Positions 1-12,500 of a DNA stretch of 64,000 bases are shown here, in pieces. The first letter of the stretch is position 1, and every line of letters starts with the position of its first letter. Source of the DNA: Cryoendolithus antarcticus (taxonomy: Eukaryota; Ascomycota; Dothideomycetes; Cladosporiales; Cladosporiaceae); assembly GCA_002077065.1 (NCBI GenBank), contig NAJO01000033.1:1-64000 (forward strand), written 5' to 3'. The position numbers were made by a program, and so were the translations under genes. The notes below the pieces were generated by a model. It saw only the letters and a list, made by a program, of their open reading frames with translations. It did not search any database and had not been told where the DNA came from.

Positions 1-690
1 TCTTCACCGAGACGTCCGGTATTGCCGGAGCTTGTGAGAACAGGGCTGCGAAGAGACCGCCGACTCGCTCTCGTCGTCCGTTGACGTCGCCGACCTAATC
101 GCAGATTAATGGTCTGTGAGCAGGGCGCATCGATCCTCAGATTTCTTACAGCCAATGGTGGTGGTGGCTCGCTGCCAAGGAGGGCTCCCATCACCTGGCC
201 AACTTCTGGATCCATGGTGAACGGCATCTTTGATGTAGTTTCTTTATATCGCGGCGTGCTGCGGTCTAATCTATTGCTTCCAGCGTGCGTAATGTGTTCA
301 AAGAATTGCAGCGTACCTTGCCTTTCATAGCTGACATTCGCATCCCTTGCAAAGCGGGGCATATAGTAGCTGAAGGTACGTACCCGAGGAATAAGGGAAA
401 TTGACTTCCGGGAAGGATGGAGTGATTCTAGCCCCAGAATCGAATTATCGACAATCGCCATGTGGCTGACTGTGATTTCCAAGTCATACTCTTGGATTCT
501 CCCACAGCGGAGTCTGACAGACGAGCAGCCAAAAGTGGCGCTTTTTCAAGCAGCTCACGTGCGCTTCCGCCGTTTCGCCGTCCAGTCAATGAAAAGCCCG
601 ACATCTTTGACGACCGCACCAGGCACGCCCATCTTCTGTGCCCACCTGTACTGTGATCAGCTTAGCTCTCCTCAAATGCTCCAATGACAC
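1..690. other. Left-edge region without a supported gene
   Basis: I see no convincing coding frame. The open frames are short, overlap on both strands and have no recognisable domain. The right end is the 3' flank of the minus-strand DUF3074 gene. An untranslated end of a gene outside the window cannot be excluded. Confidence 0.4.
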
Positions 691-1572
691 TCACATCGGC
701 AGGTTCCCATTCGCATCACTCGCAGTAGCCATCTGCCACTTCACCTTCTTCCCGTCATCTACGACCAGCGCTCTCTCAATACTCACATACTGCCCTCCCG
801 TCACCTTCGGCACATTATGGTACTTCACTCCCACTCCCCCTTCGGCCTCCAGTGGCAATCCTTTGGTCCCCACAGGCATCTGCACCACTAATAACTCCTG
901 CCTCCGTCGTGCAGTGACAATCAGCACAGGGAATACACGCTTCTCCAGAGGCGGCGGCAGCTGATGCAGCATCTCCCTGATCTCCATCTGCACATCCTCC
1001 CAGTCGCGTACCCTTCGACCGACTTTCTGGAGTTCCTCGGCCCAGTCCATGCATAGATGCGCTTCCTTGACATCGGGCGTGTACTCCATCTCATGCACGC
1101 TGTGGTCCACCCTGAGCCCGAAATCGAACTCATCCCACGTCGCGGTGCCGTCTCTAGCTACATTCTCGTGTATCGACGTCCTTGCAAACCACGCTTCTGA
1201 TAGCGCTCCGTATGCTTCGGGCGTGCGTAAAGGCAAGTCCGAACTGGCGATCTCGTGGCTGAGGAGCTCGACTTGGGCGGTAGAGGGTGGGCTGGATTTG
1301 TCTCGCGACTTGGTTTTGAAGTTCGAAGGGAGGTATGAGGTCATGAAGCCCTCAGCTTCAGCTAGAATGGTGGCAGCATAGGTTGCGGCATCGGGACGCT
1401 GGACGCCATCGCTGGCATCTGAGGAGAGGAAGATGGGGTGGGCGGGGAGCTCGGTCGGCTTCTTCCACGAGAGGCGTACGTGAGGACCAAGCTTGTAGGT
1501 CGTTTGCACCGCTGGGCAGTATCAGCTTCAGTACGTCGGCTCAGGCACAAAGTTTTGATTCTGCTCACCCAT
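691..1572 (-). CDS. DUF3074 (START-like) domain protein
   Basis: I join 1572..1569 to 1511..691 on the minus strand, giving 274 residues. The main exon has no usable ATG. Upstream lies an ATGG followed by a GTGAGC donor, a 57-nt intron, and a CAG acceptor that restores the frame (start M-A-V-Q-T-T-Y). The first coding exon would therefore be only 4 nt. Residues about 95-250 carry the features I associate with fungal DUF3074 proteins: a TWDEFD-like motif, GLRVDHSVHEMEY, LPPPLEKRVFPVLIVTA and a VVQMPV strand. DUF3074 belongs to the START-like lipid-binding superfamily; ligand and role are unknown. It is transcribed away from the FSH hydrolase gene. The domain call is fairly safe; the tiny first exon is inference. 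Confidence 0.7.
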
Positions 1573-2477
1573 TTTGGATCTACTTGGCTGTCGAACGTTG
1601 AATCACCCTGGCCCGGTATATACTTGTGCGTTGAAATGCAGGTTGGCTGGACTGCACCCTCAAGGCAATTGATGGGGAACCAAGAACACCAGAAAGACAC
1701 TTACCTGCCCTTGAGCGAGAAGGTTATACCTTCCGTCCTCATGTCCTTACGTCTTCATCTCATTGTCAATACTACGTCATCATGCTGCGATGTGAATCGC
1801 TCCTGATTGCGCGTTCCTCTGCGCGAGGTCGTATCCGCCACGGTGTCCGGTTTGGCGTCCATCATGTAGCGCGTGTTATCGTTCATTGCCTTGCCCGTCC
1901 CATATTCGGCCACCGCATGCGCATCGGCGTTGCCGTATCATTTGATGACGGCGCGTGCGGCTCCAGCGTCATGCAAATCCAGTCCGCAGGCCACAACTGC
2001 GGCACGCTGCTGACTACTGCCATCGCCCGGGGCGCATGCAGAGTGTCTTAAACGGTATTCATGCAAGAGTATGGTCAAGAAACGCGATCTGTTCTGTTGC
2101 AGGGCATCGCCAAGGCATGCTTGGTAGAGGACACGGACCTCTTCGACCGCTGCCGACTTCAACATGAGTTGAACACTTATCGGGACCATTGAACATACAA
2201 TAATATTCCCACACTCGACTCGTGTGGTTGTGGCCCGGTGAGCGATCCTGCTGTAATCGCAGAGAACTCGGCTAAGTACGCAAATCAGAATCTCCTTCGA
2301 TCATTTCCTAGCTCAAAAGATCCTCTCCTCCGAAGTTGTCAGGTTCTCCCAGTCGCGAATCAGCAATACTCACATCTTGCCCTCGCCAGGAGTGTAAGAC
2401 CTAATCGAGGCATAGTTGTAGTCCAATCGATTGTGAGGCGAGACTACCGACTGCCAGTCTGCTAGCTTGGTCTTCGG
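1573..2477. other. Divergent intergenic region, 0.9 kb
   Basis: This gap separates the divergent DUF3074 and FSH genes, so both promoters should be here. The open frames inside are short, unsupported and overlap on both strands. I saw no RNA gene or repeat. Confidence 0.4.
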
Positions 2478-3461
2478 ATGAACGCTCTCGCCACCAGATC
2501 CCGACTCGCCATCGCCCGCAGCTCTCCACCACTCTCTCGACCATACGTCCGCACAATGGCCATCACCACTTCAGATCAACCAGCTCGCAAGCTCAAAATC
2601 CTCATGCTCCACGGCTACACCCAGTCCGGCCCCCTCTTCCACCTCAAAACCAAAGCCCTCGAAAAGAACCTGCACAAAGCCTTTCCCGCCTCGCCCTCCC
2701 CAGGCCACCTCCCCTCACACCCTGGGGGCTGCGAATTGCACTATCCCACAGCACCAATACGGCTCTCAGCGACCGATATTCCTGGCTACGACGTTGACGG
2801 CGCTTCCTCTGCTGATTCTGGAGAAATCGATTCGTTTGGCTGGTGGCGACGGAAGGGCGACGCTGAGCCGTATACGTACGCTGGAATCGAGCTGGGTTTG
2901 GCGACTGTTGCTGAAGTTCTGCAGAAAGATGGGCCGTTTGACGGCGTGATTGGCTTCTCGCAAGGCGGTGCGTTGGCTGGCATGCTCGCATCGCTCCTTG
3001 AACCTTCTCGTCGTCAGGCTTTCGAGTCTGCACAATCAGCCGGTGGCATTCGTTACCCTGACAGCTTCACGCAAGACTCCGGATTCATAGAGTCCGTTAT
3101 ACACCCGCAGCTATCATTCGCAGTGAGCTACTCTGGTTTTGCAGCAAGCACGAATCCGCTTTATGCAGCTTTCTACGAGCCGAAGATCGAGACGCCTATG
3201 TTACACTTCCTCGGGAGTGTCGACACGGTGGTGGAGGAGAAGCGGAGTCTGCGGTTAGTGGAGGCTTGTAAGGACGGGCAAGGCGTTGAAGGCGGATCTA
3301 GTAGGGTAGTGTATCATCCCGGTGGCCACTTCTTGCCGAGTAGTCAGAAGGCTTATGTGGCTGCACTCGTGGGGTTCATCAGGGAGGTAGTCGGGAAGCA
3401 AGGTGCTGAGAAGACAGAAAAGAAGGACGAGGGAGTGGAGGACATGGACGTGCCATTTTGA
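2478..3461 (+). CDS. FSH-family serine hydrolase
   Basis: A 327-residue, single-exon alpha/beta hydrolase of the FSH1 family (serine hydrolase FSH, DUF341). The N-terminal strand and oxyanion loop read KILMLHGYTQSG. The nucleophile Ser lies in GFSQGGAL near residue 157, the acid Asp in FLGSVDTVV, and the His in HPGGHFLP near the C-terminus, so the triad is complete. The first 26 residues are rich in Ser, Arg and Ala with no acidic residue, like a mitochondrial presequence. A second Met at residue 27 (position 2556) would give a cytosolic form. Yeast FSH1 and human OVCA2 are relatives; OVCA2-type enzymes cleave medium and long acyl esters, but the substrate here is unknown. It converges with the FAD oxidoreductase gene 132 bp away. 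Confidence 0.88.
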   Translation: MNALATRSRLAIARSSPPLSRPYVRTMAITTSDQPARKLKILMLHGYTQSGPLFHLKTKALEKNLHKAFPASPSPGHLPSHPGGCELHYPTAPIRLSATDIPGYDVDGASSADSGEIDSFGWWRRKGDAEPYTYAGIELGLATVAEVLQKDGPFDGVIGFSQGGALAGMLASLLEPSRRQAFESAQSAGGIRYPDSFTQDSGFIESVIHPQLSFAVSYSGFAASTNPLYAAFYEPKIETPMLHFLGSVDTVVEEKRSLRLVEACKDGQGVEGGSSRVVYHPGGHFLPSSQKAYVAALVGFIREVVGKQGAEKTEKKDEGVEDMDVPF

Positions 3462-3593
3462 CTGCATGGCGAACAGGGTGTAGCGAAGCCTAGACTATGA
3501 TATCGTAGATAGATAGATGGATACACGTGCTAGAAGAACGCTGTACAGACTACTATGCTATGCGTCTATATGCCAACTTGATATGGTAGCTCA

Positions 3594-5078
3594 TTAGATC
3601 CAACCCGGTACAACTTTCTTGATATACCTCATGAACTTGAAGAAGCCCACAGCATACTCCACATTGCCATGTGGATCCGTCACCCTCTCAGGGAACGCGA
3701 TCCCTGCACCAAATAGCCCGGGCACCTTACTCTCACTCTTAGAGTCATAAGTGAACCCTCCACTCGAATGGTCGTACTTCGGCTGAATCGTCCTCCCTGT
3801 GCTAGTTTTCAAACTCGGTATCGGATCGCGACTATACCCAATAGCCTGCACGTAGTACTCTACCCCTTGCATCTCACGCTCGAAAATTTCCTTCTCGGTC
3901 CCGCTAGGGTACTGAATCTTCGTCACGTACTTCGCGACATCCGAGTCTGGCATGGTTTCAGGCTCGAGATTTTGCTTCGCCCACGTTGCAGCTTCACCTT
4001 TCAGCCCGGTGTTGTCACGTAGGATCCAGCCATCCATGAACTCTGCATAGCGTAAGGGGTGGCGTGTGAACCATTTGATGCGTAGTTTAGGTTTGGTGGT
4101 TGAGGCGAGGTTGTACAGGTTCCTGAGCACGAGGATCGCAGAGTGCGAGGCGCCTATTACGGCGACTGTGAGGCTGTCGTCGGGCGAGAGGGCTGTGGCA
4201 AGGAGGGTGGGTGAGAGCGCACAATCGAGATCGAGGGTGTAGAGGCCGGGGATCTGGACTGGTAAAGGGCTGTTGTTGGGCGAGGAGCCAGTGCAGAGGA
4301 CCATGCGTTTAGCTGAGACAGTGCTTGATTGACCACTTGATATGGCAGAGTCGCGGAGTGTTACGTTCCATCGCCGAGTCGACTCGTCAAGGATGGCCGC
4401 CTCGACTTGGCCAGGCTGTGCGACTACGCCCGGCGTGCGTCGAAGGCCTTCGGTGAGTATCAAGCACATGTCTGCTGCATGACTGAGATCGCAGCCCTTG
4501 CCTTGGTCCAGACTTCGCAGGTCTTGCAGCTTATCGGCCTTGCCACTGACTGCCACGCCATCGCTCTCGCTCGGCTCGTCCCAGCGAGATCTCGACGGCG
4601 TACTGCTAACAATCCGTCGGAAGGGTGCTAGAGCTGTGGCAAAATCGACGAACAAGCCGACTTTCGTGTTGCTTGGTACTTCTCGGTAGGCATAGTTGAT
4701 CCTCCCGCCCGAGAAGCTTTTGTCAACCCACAGAATGGGTGATAGCTTCTGCTCGAGGAGATTGCCAACAACCGTGATACCAGCTGGTCCAGACCCAACC
4801 ACAACCGCTTCATAGGTCTGCGAAGGAGTGTCCATGACGGATGCTTGCCGCGAGACGATCGATTGATGGAGTCGTCGAGCGTCCGTGACCCTCGATATCG
4901 TCCGACTGGAAGTCCAGCGTCTCACACGTCCCGTCGTCGACATAGCACATGCACCCCTTAACACCCCAGCGACTAGCACATCTCCCCGCATCCTGGCCTG
5001 CCGCAGCTGCCACGAGCCATTCTCAAGTGCTGTGATGACGCCAGCGCGCCCTGCAGCGCGTACGCAGGTAGGTGGCAT
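3594..5078 (-). CDS. FAD/NAD(P)-dependent oxidoreductase
   Basis: A single-exon flavoprotein of up to 494 residues. The FAD-binding Rossmann motif VVVGSGPAGITVVGNLL is at residues 91-107. A second dinucleotide motif, VAVIGASHSAILVLRNL, falls mid-protein, and the C-terminal FAD motif is VPGLFGAGIAFPE. This two-Rossmann layout fits the pyridine nucleotide-disulfide oxidoreductase or flavin monooxygenase-like superfamily. I see no CxxxxC redox pair beside the first motif, so it is not thioredoxin-reductase-like. The start is uncertain. The most upstream ATG is at 5078, an internal Met at 4943 begins an Arg/Ser-rich stretch that could be a mitochondrial presequence, and Met at 4835 (MDTPSQTYE) lies just before the FAD fold. 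The substrate is unknown. Confidence 0.78.
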   Translation of the reverse strand: MPPTCVRAAGRAGVITALENGSWQLRQARMRGDVLVAGVLRGACAMSTTGRVRRWTSSRTISRVTDARRLHQSIVSRQASVMDTPSQTYEAVVVGSGPAGITVVGNLLEQKLSPILWVDKSFSGGRINYAYREVPSNTKVGLFVDFATALAPFRRIVSSTPSRSRWDEPSESDGVAVSGKADKLQDLRSLDQGKGCDLSHAADMCLILTEGLRRTPGVVAQPGQVEAAILDESTRRWNVTLRDSAISSGQSSTVSAKRMVLCTGSSPNNSPLPVQIPGLYTLDLDCALSPTLLATALSPDDSLTVAVIGASHSAILVLRNLYNLASTTKPKLRIKWFTRHPLRYAEFMDGWILRDNTGLKGEAATWAKQNLEPETMPDSDVAKYVTKIQYPSGTEKEIFEREMQGVEYYVQAIGYSRDPIPSLKTSTGRTIQPKYDHSSGGFTYDSKSESKVPGLFGAGIAFPERVTDPHGNVEYAVGFFKFMRYIKKVVPGWI

Positions 5079-6043
5079 TGGCCTGCACGAATATCAGAGA
5101 ACAGTGGATACTGCAGCAGCTCGTTCTGCAGGGGAACTGTTGGCGCGATGTTCAGTGCGAGACACGCGGTCTGCTACAAGTGGCAGGACCTCGCGATAGT
5201 GTCGGTTGCAGTGGATAGATCTTATGCCGGTTGTAACTGTTGTTAAGGTAAGATAAAGATTGATGGCTTGATGGCGCAACCAGCACTCGATTTGCCGAGA
5301 AGTGACGGTGTTCCTTCAGACCGAGTTTTCTGGTCGTCCAGGGCCTGAGTTGACCAGATGGAAGTGACTTGATATGTATGGAACGATTGTGTCAGATGTC
5401 GGTTGTGCCCTCCGAAGTCGCAGTCGGCCCTTGCGCTCGGGGTGAGACCGAAGATAGCGACGCTCACGCGAAGGTGTTGGTACAATTACGAGCTATATCT
5501 GAGGACATACAGAAGCAAGGATACAAACTCCATACGATTGTAATAATGTAACAAGGGAACGGGAAAGTTTTGCCTTCAAGCATTGATGTCGACATCTTGC
5601 GCCAAGCCATGGTGGCGAGACTTCGATCTGGACAGCAGCACTATCATAACTTTTACAACAATATGCAATCACTGTCTCGATTCAAGCACCCCCGACGATA
5701 TGAGAGCTGCTTTCACAGAACCTGCAGCGACCCACTGGCACTACATGTTCGCAAGGATGGTCATGAACAGTCACCACCATCGAGAACGCATTTGAGCTGC
5801 TCTTTGAAGACATCTTAGCATCGAAGCTACGTTCGAAGTATCACATGCGGAAAGCAAGTGCAGGGCAAATCGCCCAACTAGTTTTGTTGCGTCCTTCAAC
5901 ATTTGATAGCATTGCCATGGAGCGATCGAATGGCCCTAGTATCTTTGCGGTGTGCTAGCGACGGCCCCAGGCGTCTGATCACATCAGCCATACCCAGGTC
6001 TACTCATCCAACTATTTCATCATCTCAAGTCAGCGTTGGGTTC
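5079..6043. other. Intergenic region, 1.0 kb
   Basis: It holds the upstream region of the FAD oxidoreductase gene and the 3' flank of the F-box gene; both genes are on the minus strand. I see no supported gene, RNA or repeat. Confidence 0.4.
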
Positions 6044-9000
6044 TCAGAACCATCCTCTCCCCTCGCTCTTCCCCTTCCGTCTTCCTTCCTCTAGCTCTTC
6101 CCTCGGTCCCTCCCACCCCAAACAAACGTCACTCCCCACAGCTCCCTTTCCGATCCTCACATCCACATCGAAGATGCCACCCCAGTCACCCACGCAAAAG
6201 CTCGCCCTCACCTTGACCCCGCGCTTCCGCCCTTTCGCCTCTTCACTCAGGAATGGCCCAAGAAAACTCGTAATTCGCCAAGCCAACGCATCAGGCGCAA
6301 ATTTGGTCTTCAGCTCATATGCCCATGTGCCTGTTGCAGGTGGATCGGCCCAAAAGGGCGCGACGATGGCGGTAGAGGAAGGGGAGCGGGTGTCCATCCA
6401 GTAGGATATGACCTGATCGTCGCGTGGCGAGCCTTCGAAGTGGGTTGAGAGCCAGAAGGAGGTGATGAGGGTCTCGAGTTTATGGCAGTGCTTCAAGGCG
6501 TGAAGGAATGGAGTGGTAATAGGGGTAGGGTTGAGCAGAATCGGAGCACCCTTGTAGCCGCAGAACTTCAGCTCGCGTAAGGTTGAGCTGTGGTAGGAGG
6601 CGATAGTATGGAGCATAGGAGCGGCGTTGTGCCATGTGAAGGAGGGACTGTACGTGAAACCAGAAGAGGGCGGTTCCAAAGTGCGAACACCGAGCTCATC
6701 AATGGTGGTAGTGTCTTCGGCTTCCAGGAAAATCCGGTCGTCGATCTGAGCCTGTCCGTCTGTAATGGCCATTTCCCTGCCACGAGTACCCCAGGTATTG
6801 CCTATGGGGTAGCAGACGCCTATGAGCACAATCTTCTCGATGGGACAACGATGCATTGCTCGAATGACTTCTCGCCGTTCGTCTCGTGGAAGACCGCCCT
6901 CGACCTTGAGTGTCTTGACGGTAGTCTGCAGCGCCGCAAATTCGGTAATGAAGCGTCGTCGACGTATCGTATCAGCTGTGATAGACTAGTCAGCGTAAGT
7001 TCAGGCCAATCACCTCTGACTCTCCGAAATCTGCAGTATGATCTGGGGGATGTTTATGGGTTCCTGTAGCAGCGCAGAAGCGAATGGAGCTTCACGGAGA
7101 GGCAATTCCAGGGTGATGGTCCCGTGAAGACATTCCAAACTTTTCCTCTCAAGGGTGAAGCATCGCAATCTCGCTGCTATGCCAGGTGGACAGACAGGAG
7201 TGCGTCCACTGCTCAGATTCCGGGGAGAAAGTACTGATATGGTCATAGACGTACCTTTATCCACCTCTCGCGGCGCAGTATCAGCACTCTGCCACTCTCC
7301 GTTCCCACTATACTGCACATCGACCCTCAAATCGATCAAAGTCCTGCCTAATCGCTCCACCACAACTTGGACTCGTCGATCCAGGTCGGTGTCTGGCCGG
7401 GCCCCGAAGAAGCAATCCATAGGCCACGCCAAACACTGTAGGTCCGGATGCGCTTCGATGAATTGGAGTGGTCGTAATCCGACAATACTGTCACAATGGT
7501 CTAACAGAAATAAGTCTGAAGGCAACACAGTCTGATGAACTACCGCGTTCCGATACTGAAACGAACGTAGATGCGGAAACCTCAGATCGAACAGGTCAGC
7601 GAACCACCCGAGGTTGCCTGTGGTATCTTCGGTAGAGCCAGGTATTAGGTTGAGTAGTATAAGCATCCAATCGAGACAGAGAGAGGTCAACGTAGAGGCC
7701 GTTTGTCTGAACATACCGATTGTACTCGCACCCGCGGTAGGACCGTTCATTCGGAATAATCGCTGACAGACGTTGAGCGCGTCTGGTTGATTGGTAGGGA
7801 GTTGCGATTGAGATGGCCATCGATCGCAGAAAGCGAGCATCGACCGATCACGATGCGATGACACGTGGGCGTTGCGCACTTGGTAAGGCAATGTGACATT
7901 CTGCTCGAGCTCCTCATAAATGGCATCGTCGAATGCGTTAGCTGCTTTGAACAACGATTCGATCGGCCATGTATCCTGAGGATTTTGCTTCGCCCGTAGT
8001 CCAGACTCGGCCAACGTGTCCGCAACATCGTCATACAGAGCCCTTGACGTCGTCAGATCCAGCTGTTCGTCGGCGATGACGACCTCTGCACCGAGAGTAT
8101 TGACGCTCGTCAAATAGTGCCCACCAAGGCCATTTTGCATTTCCGTCGCCCTTCCTCCCCTTGCGTAGACGATTCTTGATCGATCGGTCATACGTACATC
8201 TTGCTCGAGATCCTTCACCTCCAACGGCAGTCGTCGCAACCTCATAGTCTCCAACCCCCTGAAGTCTAGCCGAGTCGGCAAGCCGTAACCATCCCAAGCT
8301 TGACCAAGATCCCTCAACACCTCCAGTCCTTCATTCAACCTTACGCACTCCAACCACAGCCTCCTAACCCGCAGCTCACACACCCTCCCCTTAGCAAAGA
8401 GACTCCTCACCAACGCCTCCGTAAATCGCGCATGCCCAAAAATGACCCGCAACGTACTCACCCTCGTCAGATTCGCCACAGCAACCTGAATCAATCTGAT
8501 CGTTCTCGGATCGCAACTCAATGTCTGCCCGCCAAAACCGCACCGTGGTAATTCCGCAAACACAGCGGGAGGTGGTAGGTGGCACTGATACGTGACTTCC
8601 ACAACCTCCCTCGCTAGCCAAGGCGTCGTCGCAAGCACCCATAGTTTCCGTAGAGCAGGCGTATCGTCGTGTTCATCTCCGGCTACGGTGGCGCCTGCAG
8701 GGATGCCAGAGGTACGCACTGCGCCGGCTCCTGAGGTGCGGGTTATGACCTCTCCACGGTGCTCGGAGCGGCAATCGGTAAGCAATACATGCCTCCAAGC
8801 GTGCGGCGCAGCCTTCCTCCGCAGCCAGGACGACGTCAAGTTGAGTGAAAGATGATCCGGCTTAGCCAAGTGAGAGAGAATCGACTGCAAGAGCTCCTCA
8901 GGCAGCAAATGCAACGGGAACGCTGCCATCGCTCTCGCCGGCGGTGCTGCAACAGCCAGAGGAGGCTGTAACGCGGAGTGCGACTGCGGAGGATGTGTAG

Positions 9001-9058
9001 GCGAGACCTCTGAGAGTTTGGAGTGGATGTGACGGATGTGGTTTTCGTAGCGGCCCAT
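6044..9058 (-). CDS. F-box protein with C-terminal variable region
   Basis: The 5' part, 9058..7010, is open for 682 codons. The F-box is near residues 44-90 (FPLHLLPEELLQSILSHLA, then SWLRRKAAPHAWRHV). F-box proteins recruit substrates to SCF ubiquitin ligases; the target is unknown. A second open stretch from about 6974 to 6044 continues as a plausible C-terminus (DTIRRRRFITEFAALQTTVK, later KIVLIGVCYPIGNTWG). The junction is unresolved. A canonical-looking GTGATT...CAG gap is only 38 nt and puts the frame out. Phase-correct choices are a 45-nt intron with a poor GTCAGA donor or a 119-nt intron with a GTGAAG donor. The alternatives are a true lesion here or two adjacent genes. Confidence 0.6.
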
Positions 9059-9533
9059 GGGCGATCAATTGGGGCGGTCGACGATCAGAGACCGGCTATG
9101 CGCTAGTGGATTGGCACGATCTCAGAGATGCCGGTCACTCCTGGCTGTGATCGCCAAGACTAATCAACGCGTTCACTGAATACACCATGCTGCTTCCGGA
9201 CTATCGGATTGAATGTGAATGGAGATCAGTACGCAGGCACTGGAGAGAGGTGAAGATGTGAGGTGTCGTCTATCAACGCCACGTGGCGCGGACCGAGGAC
9301 CGCCGACGATCAAGAGACGAAGACGACAGTGAAGTTGAGAAAGTATAGTAGGTGGGATGTGAGGTACAGGAAGCGGATCACAGAACAATCCATCATACCG
9401 CGCGACGACTGTAAGGGTATATATACACTTCCCCAACCCGGAATCCACCTTATACACGAAGCATCCCGCCTCATACCCAAACCGTACAACCCCATCATAA
9501 CCCTCTCTCTTCCTTCATGTATTCTCTCTTCCT
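9059..9533. other. Intergenic region between two minus-strand genes
   Basis: It contains the F-box gene's upstream region and the 3' flank of the kelch gene. A pyrimidine-rich stretch near 9480-9533 leads into the kelch stop codon. I see no gene here. Confidence 0.35.
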
Positions 9534-12500
9534 TCAGCTGCTCGGTCCTCCATGCGCCGTCCCCGGCCTACTTCCCTCGTCCTCATCCTCCGCAACATCT
9601 AGCCCCTTCCTCCACCCAGCAAGTCCACCGCCAGCAGCACTGGTAGCAGAAGTAGGCGTCTTCTCGAAATCGAACCTCTCACTTAGCCGGAAGCTGTTCT
9701 GCTTTGCTGAGGTAGTCTCCCAATGACTCCTTAAAGTCTCAAGCTCACTGGCCAGACTGTCCAACGCCAGACTATTTCGATTCAAGTCGCCGCCGTGACC
9801 GCGGGTCGGGGAGGCATTGCTATCGGTGATTGAGTACGTGCTGTCGCCGGTATCGCTGACATTGCGAGAGTGGCCGCCGCCGCCGGCCGTAGATGTGGCG
9901 GTCGAGAGCTCGGATAGATTCCGAGAATGACCCATAGTCGTGCCATTGGGGAGCGGGACGGGAGTTTCAGACATGCGAGATTGGCGGCGATAGTTGTCAA
10001 CGCTGTGTTCGACTTGGTCAAGCAGAAGCTGGACCTTGTTCTCTGCGTCTTGCGCACGGGCTGAGAGGGCGGAGTTCTCTTGCTGCAGACGCTCGATGTC
10101 GCCGCGCGTTTGGGTGTGAGTTTGTTGAAGAGCTGCGAAGTCGGAGCGGGCGGAGGTGTGAGAGGAGCGGGTCGACTCTAGCTCGCTCTCCGTGGATTGG
10201 AGGCGAGTCTGCATCTCCGATAGCCTGGCCTCCATATCCGACACTGAGGAGCTGAGCTTCGTATGCGACTCCTCAACCTCCTTCCTCAGATTCGCCCTCT
10301 CTGCCTCCCAGTCCGCGGGAACCTCAGGCGTGCCGCGCTTCGATCCTGCATCTAGCTTCTTACGCATATCTGCATTCTCGTTCTTAACGCGCTGAAGCTC
10401 CTGTTTCATCTTGCTGAGCATCTTCTCCGTGCCTCGCAGGTACTTGACAGCGGCTTGATGGTCGTTGTCTAGCGCTGTGAGTTTCTCCTCGTACTCGCGC
10501 TTCATCTTCTCGTCGCGGGAGTTGATGTCTTCGAATTGCGTCTTCATGTCGTCGTGAGATTTGAGGGAAGCGTCAAGCTGTTGTTCCAGTTCCCGGACGC
10601 GCGACAGATCTGGCGTGCTGAACCGGGCAAGGCTAGAGGGCGAGTCGATGGCGCGAGATCGTCGGACATCGGTCGGGTTGATGCCGCGCTCAGAAAGAAT
10701 ATCCTTGAGCGCGCCATGCTGCACGGCTAGTGCATTAGTCTCCAGCTGCTGCGATTGCAGCTTCTGCTCCAAGGCAGACTTATCAGAATTCAGACCTTGC
10801 AAGTCCCGCACATGGCTTTGCAGCTGCTTCCGTATTGTCAGTCCCTCGCGAGAAGTCTGCTCCTGATACACCTCCAGCCCCGCAATGCGCTCCTCAGCAC
10901 CGCGAAGCTTTGCACTCGCAGCATCAGCAGCAGCCTGATTCTGTCGTACCATCGCATTCGCGCTCTCGAGCTGTTGCTGCAGTATCGCCACACGTTCGTC
11001 AGCACCGTGCTTCGGATCCAGGTCTCGCTCCGACACTCGACCGAAGCCAGCCATCACCGCAGAGCGATGCGTATCCGCCTCTCTTGAATGATGTTGCGCA
11101 AGATCCTCGGCATCTTGCAGCTTTCGACTTGTGGTCTCGAGCTCTGCGGTCCGATTCTCATGCTCCGATCGCAGCGAAGCTAGCTTTTGCTCCAATCCTT
11201 CTCGCTCTGCCCGCTCCCTGTCGAGCCGTTGCTCCAGCATCTGCGACTTCTCCGTCGACGCCGTGACCGCCGCTTGCAGACTCGTTAGTATGCCCGTGTG
11301 ATTCTGCGTTTCTTCCAGTAAGCTCTTATGCCTGCCATGGATCTCATCTTTGTCAACAGTAAGTAGTCGATGCTGCGTAAGCAGTTCGTGGTGATTTGCC
11401 GATACCTCTCGGGACGTAGTCTGCGCCTCATGCAGACCTGATCGCAACCCTTCAGTCTCGGTCGAGAGCTGCTGATGTCGCGTGTCCAACTCAGTGACTC
11501 GCTTCTGCGCTGCCTCAGCAGTCTGCTCGGCCATCGCTCTCGATTGTCGCTCCATCTCGATCTCTCGTGTCAGTGCAGCAATCTGTCGGTTCAGATCGCC
11601 GTGCGTGGCGATCGAGCTCGCTAGCCTCTTGTTCAATCCGCCATCTCGCTCTTGCTCCGATGGCCCTTCGCGATCACCGTGACCAGCCAGCTTGGCCTTT
11701 GCGAAGACAGCTTCGCCCACAGCCGCATCTCGTTGCCGCTCCATCTCTGCAATCCTTGCTGAAGCGCTCTTGCTTTGCTCATCGATTGTCTCCTGTACTC
11801 GAGCCAGCTCTGCTCGCATTTTCAGCAAAGCTTCGATGAGCGGCTTGTCGTCGTCTGAGAAGATCTCAGTGGCACGGTCATCCATCACTGGCGAGTCTGT
11901 AGACCTGATGTGATATCCTGACTTCCGTGCCAAGGCAAGCTCAGAAGCGAACCAAGCATTCTTCTGCTTTGCCGCGTCAAGCTCTTTGATTAGCTCGTCA
12001 TGCTGCTGTGTCAGTGCTGGAGATGATCCAATCCCAGAGTCCTGCGGTCGCTCGTTATCTTCGGGCTGTAGCTGCTTCACTTTCGGCAGCATCTCCCGCG
12101 GCTGATCGACAGAATCTCGAGGCGTACCACTCAAGCTCCCAGGACCTGAATGAAGCCCTCGACCCTGTGATCTCGAGCTTGTCCGTTGTATGCCAGCTTC
12201 CGACATGTCCTGCGACGGCTGATAGGTCTCTGGCTTCTGTCGCGCGCTGTCAAAGTAGGACGTATCCGGCGCAAAGCCAGGTGAAAGCGGTGCTCGAGGC
12301 TCTTGTACCGCAGGAGCCTGCATTGCTGTGGGCGAGGTCACGGCGCGATCTTCGAACTGCTGCGCACGGACAGGATCCATTGTCGGGCTCAGAGCGCGCT
12401 CTGGTCTCGATGGCTGCCGCGTAGCTGCGACACCATTCACTCTCGGCTGTGGCGGCTGTTGCTGTGGAGGTGGACCAGAAGGCGCTGGCAATTGCGCAGG

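Noticed and set aside
7202..7247. A GTACGT...GAGCAG segment that looks like a 46-nt intron in the F-box gene
   Set aside because: Splicing it leads to a stop within 16 codons, while leaving it in keeps a longer sensible frame into the end of the exon.
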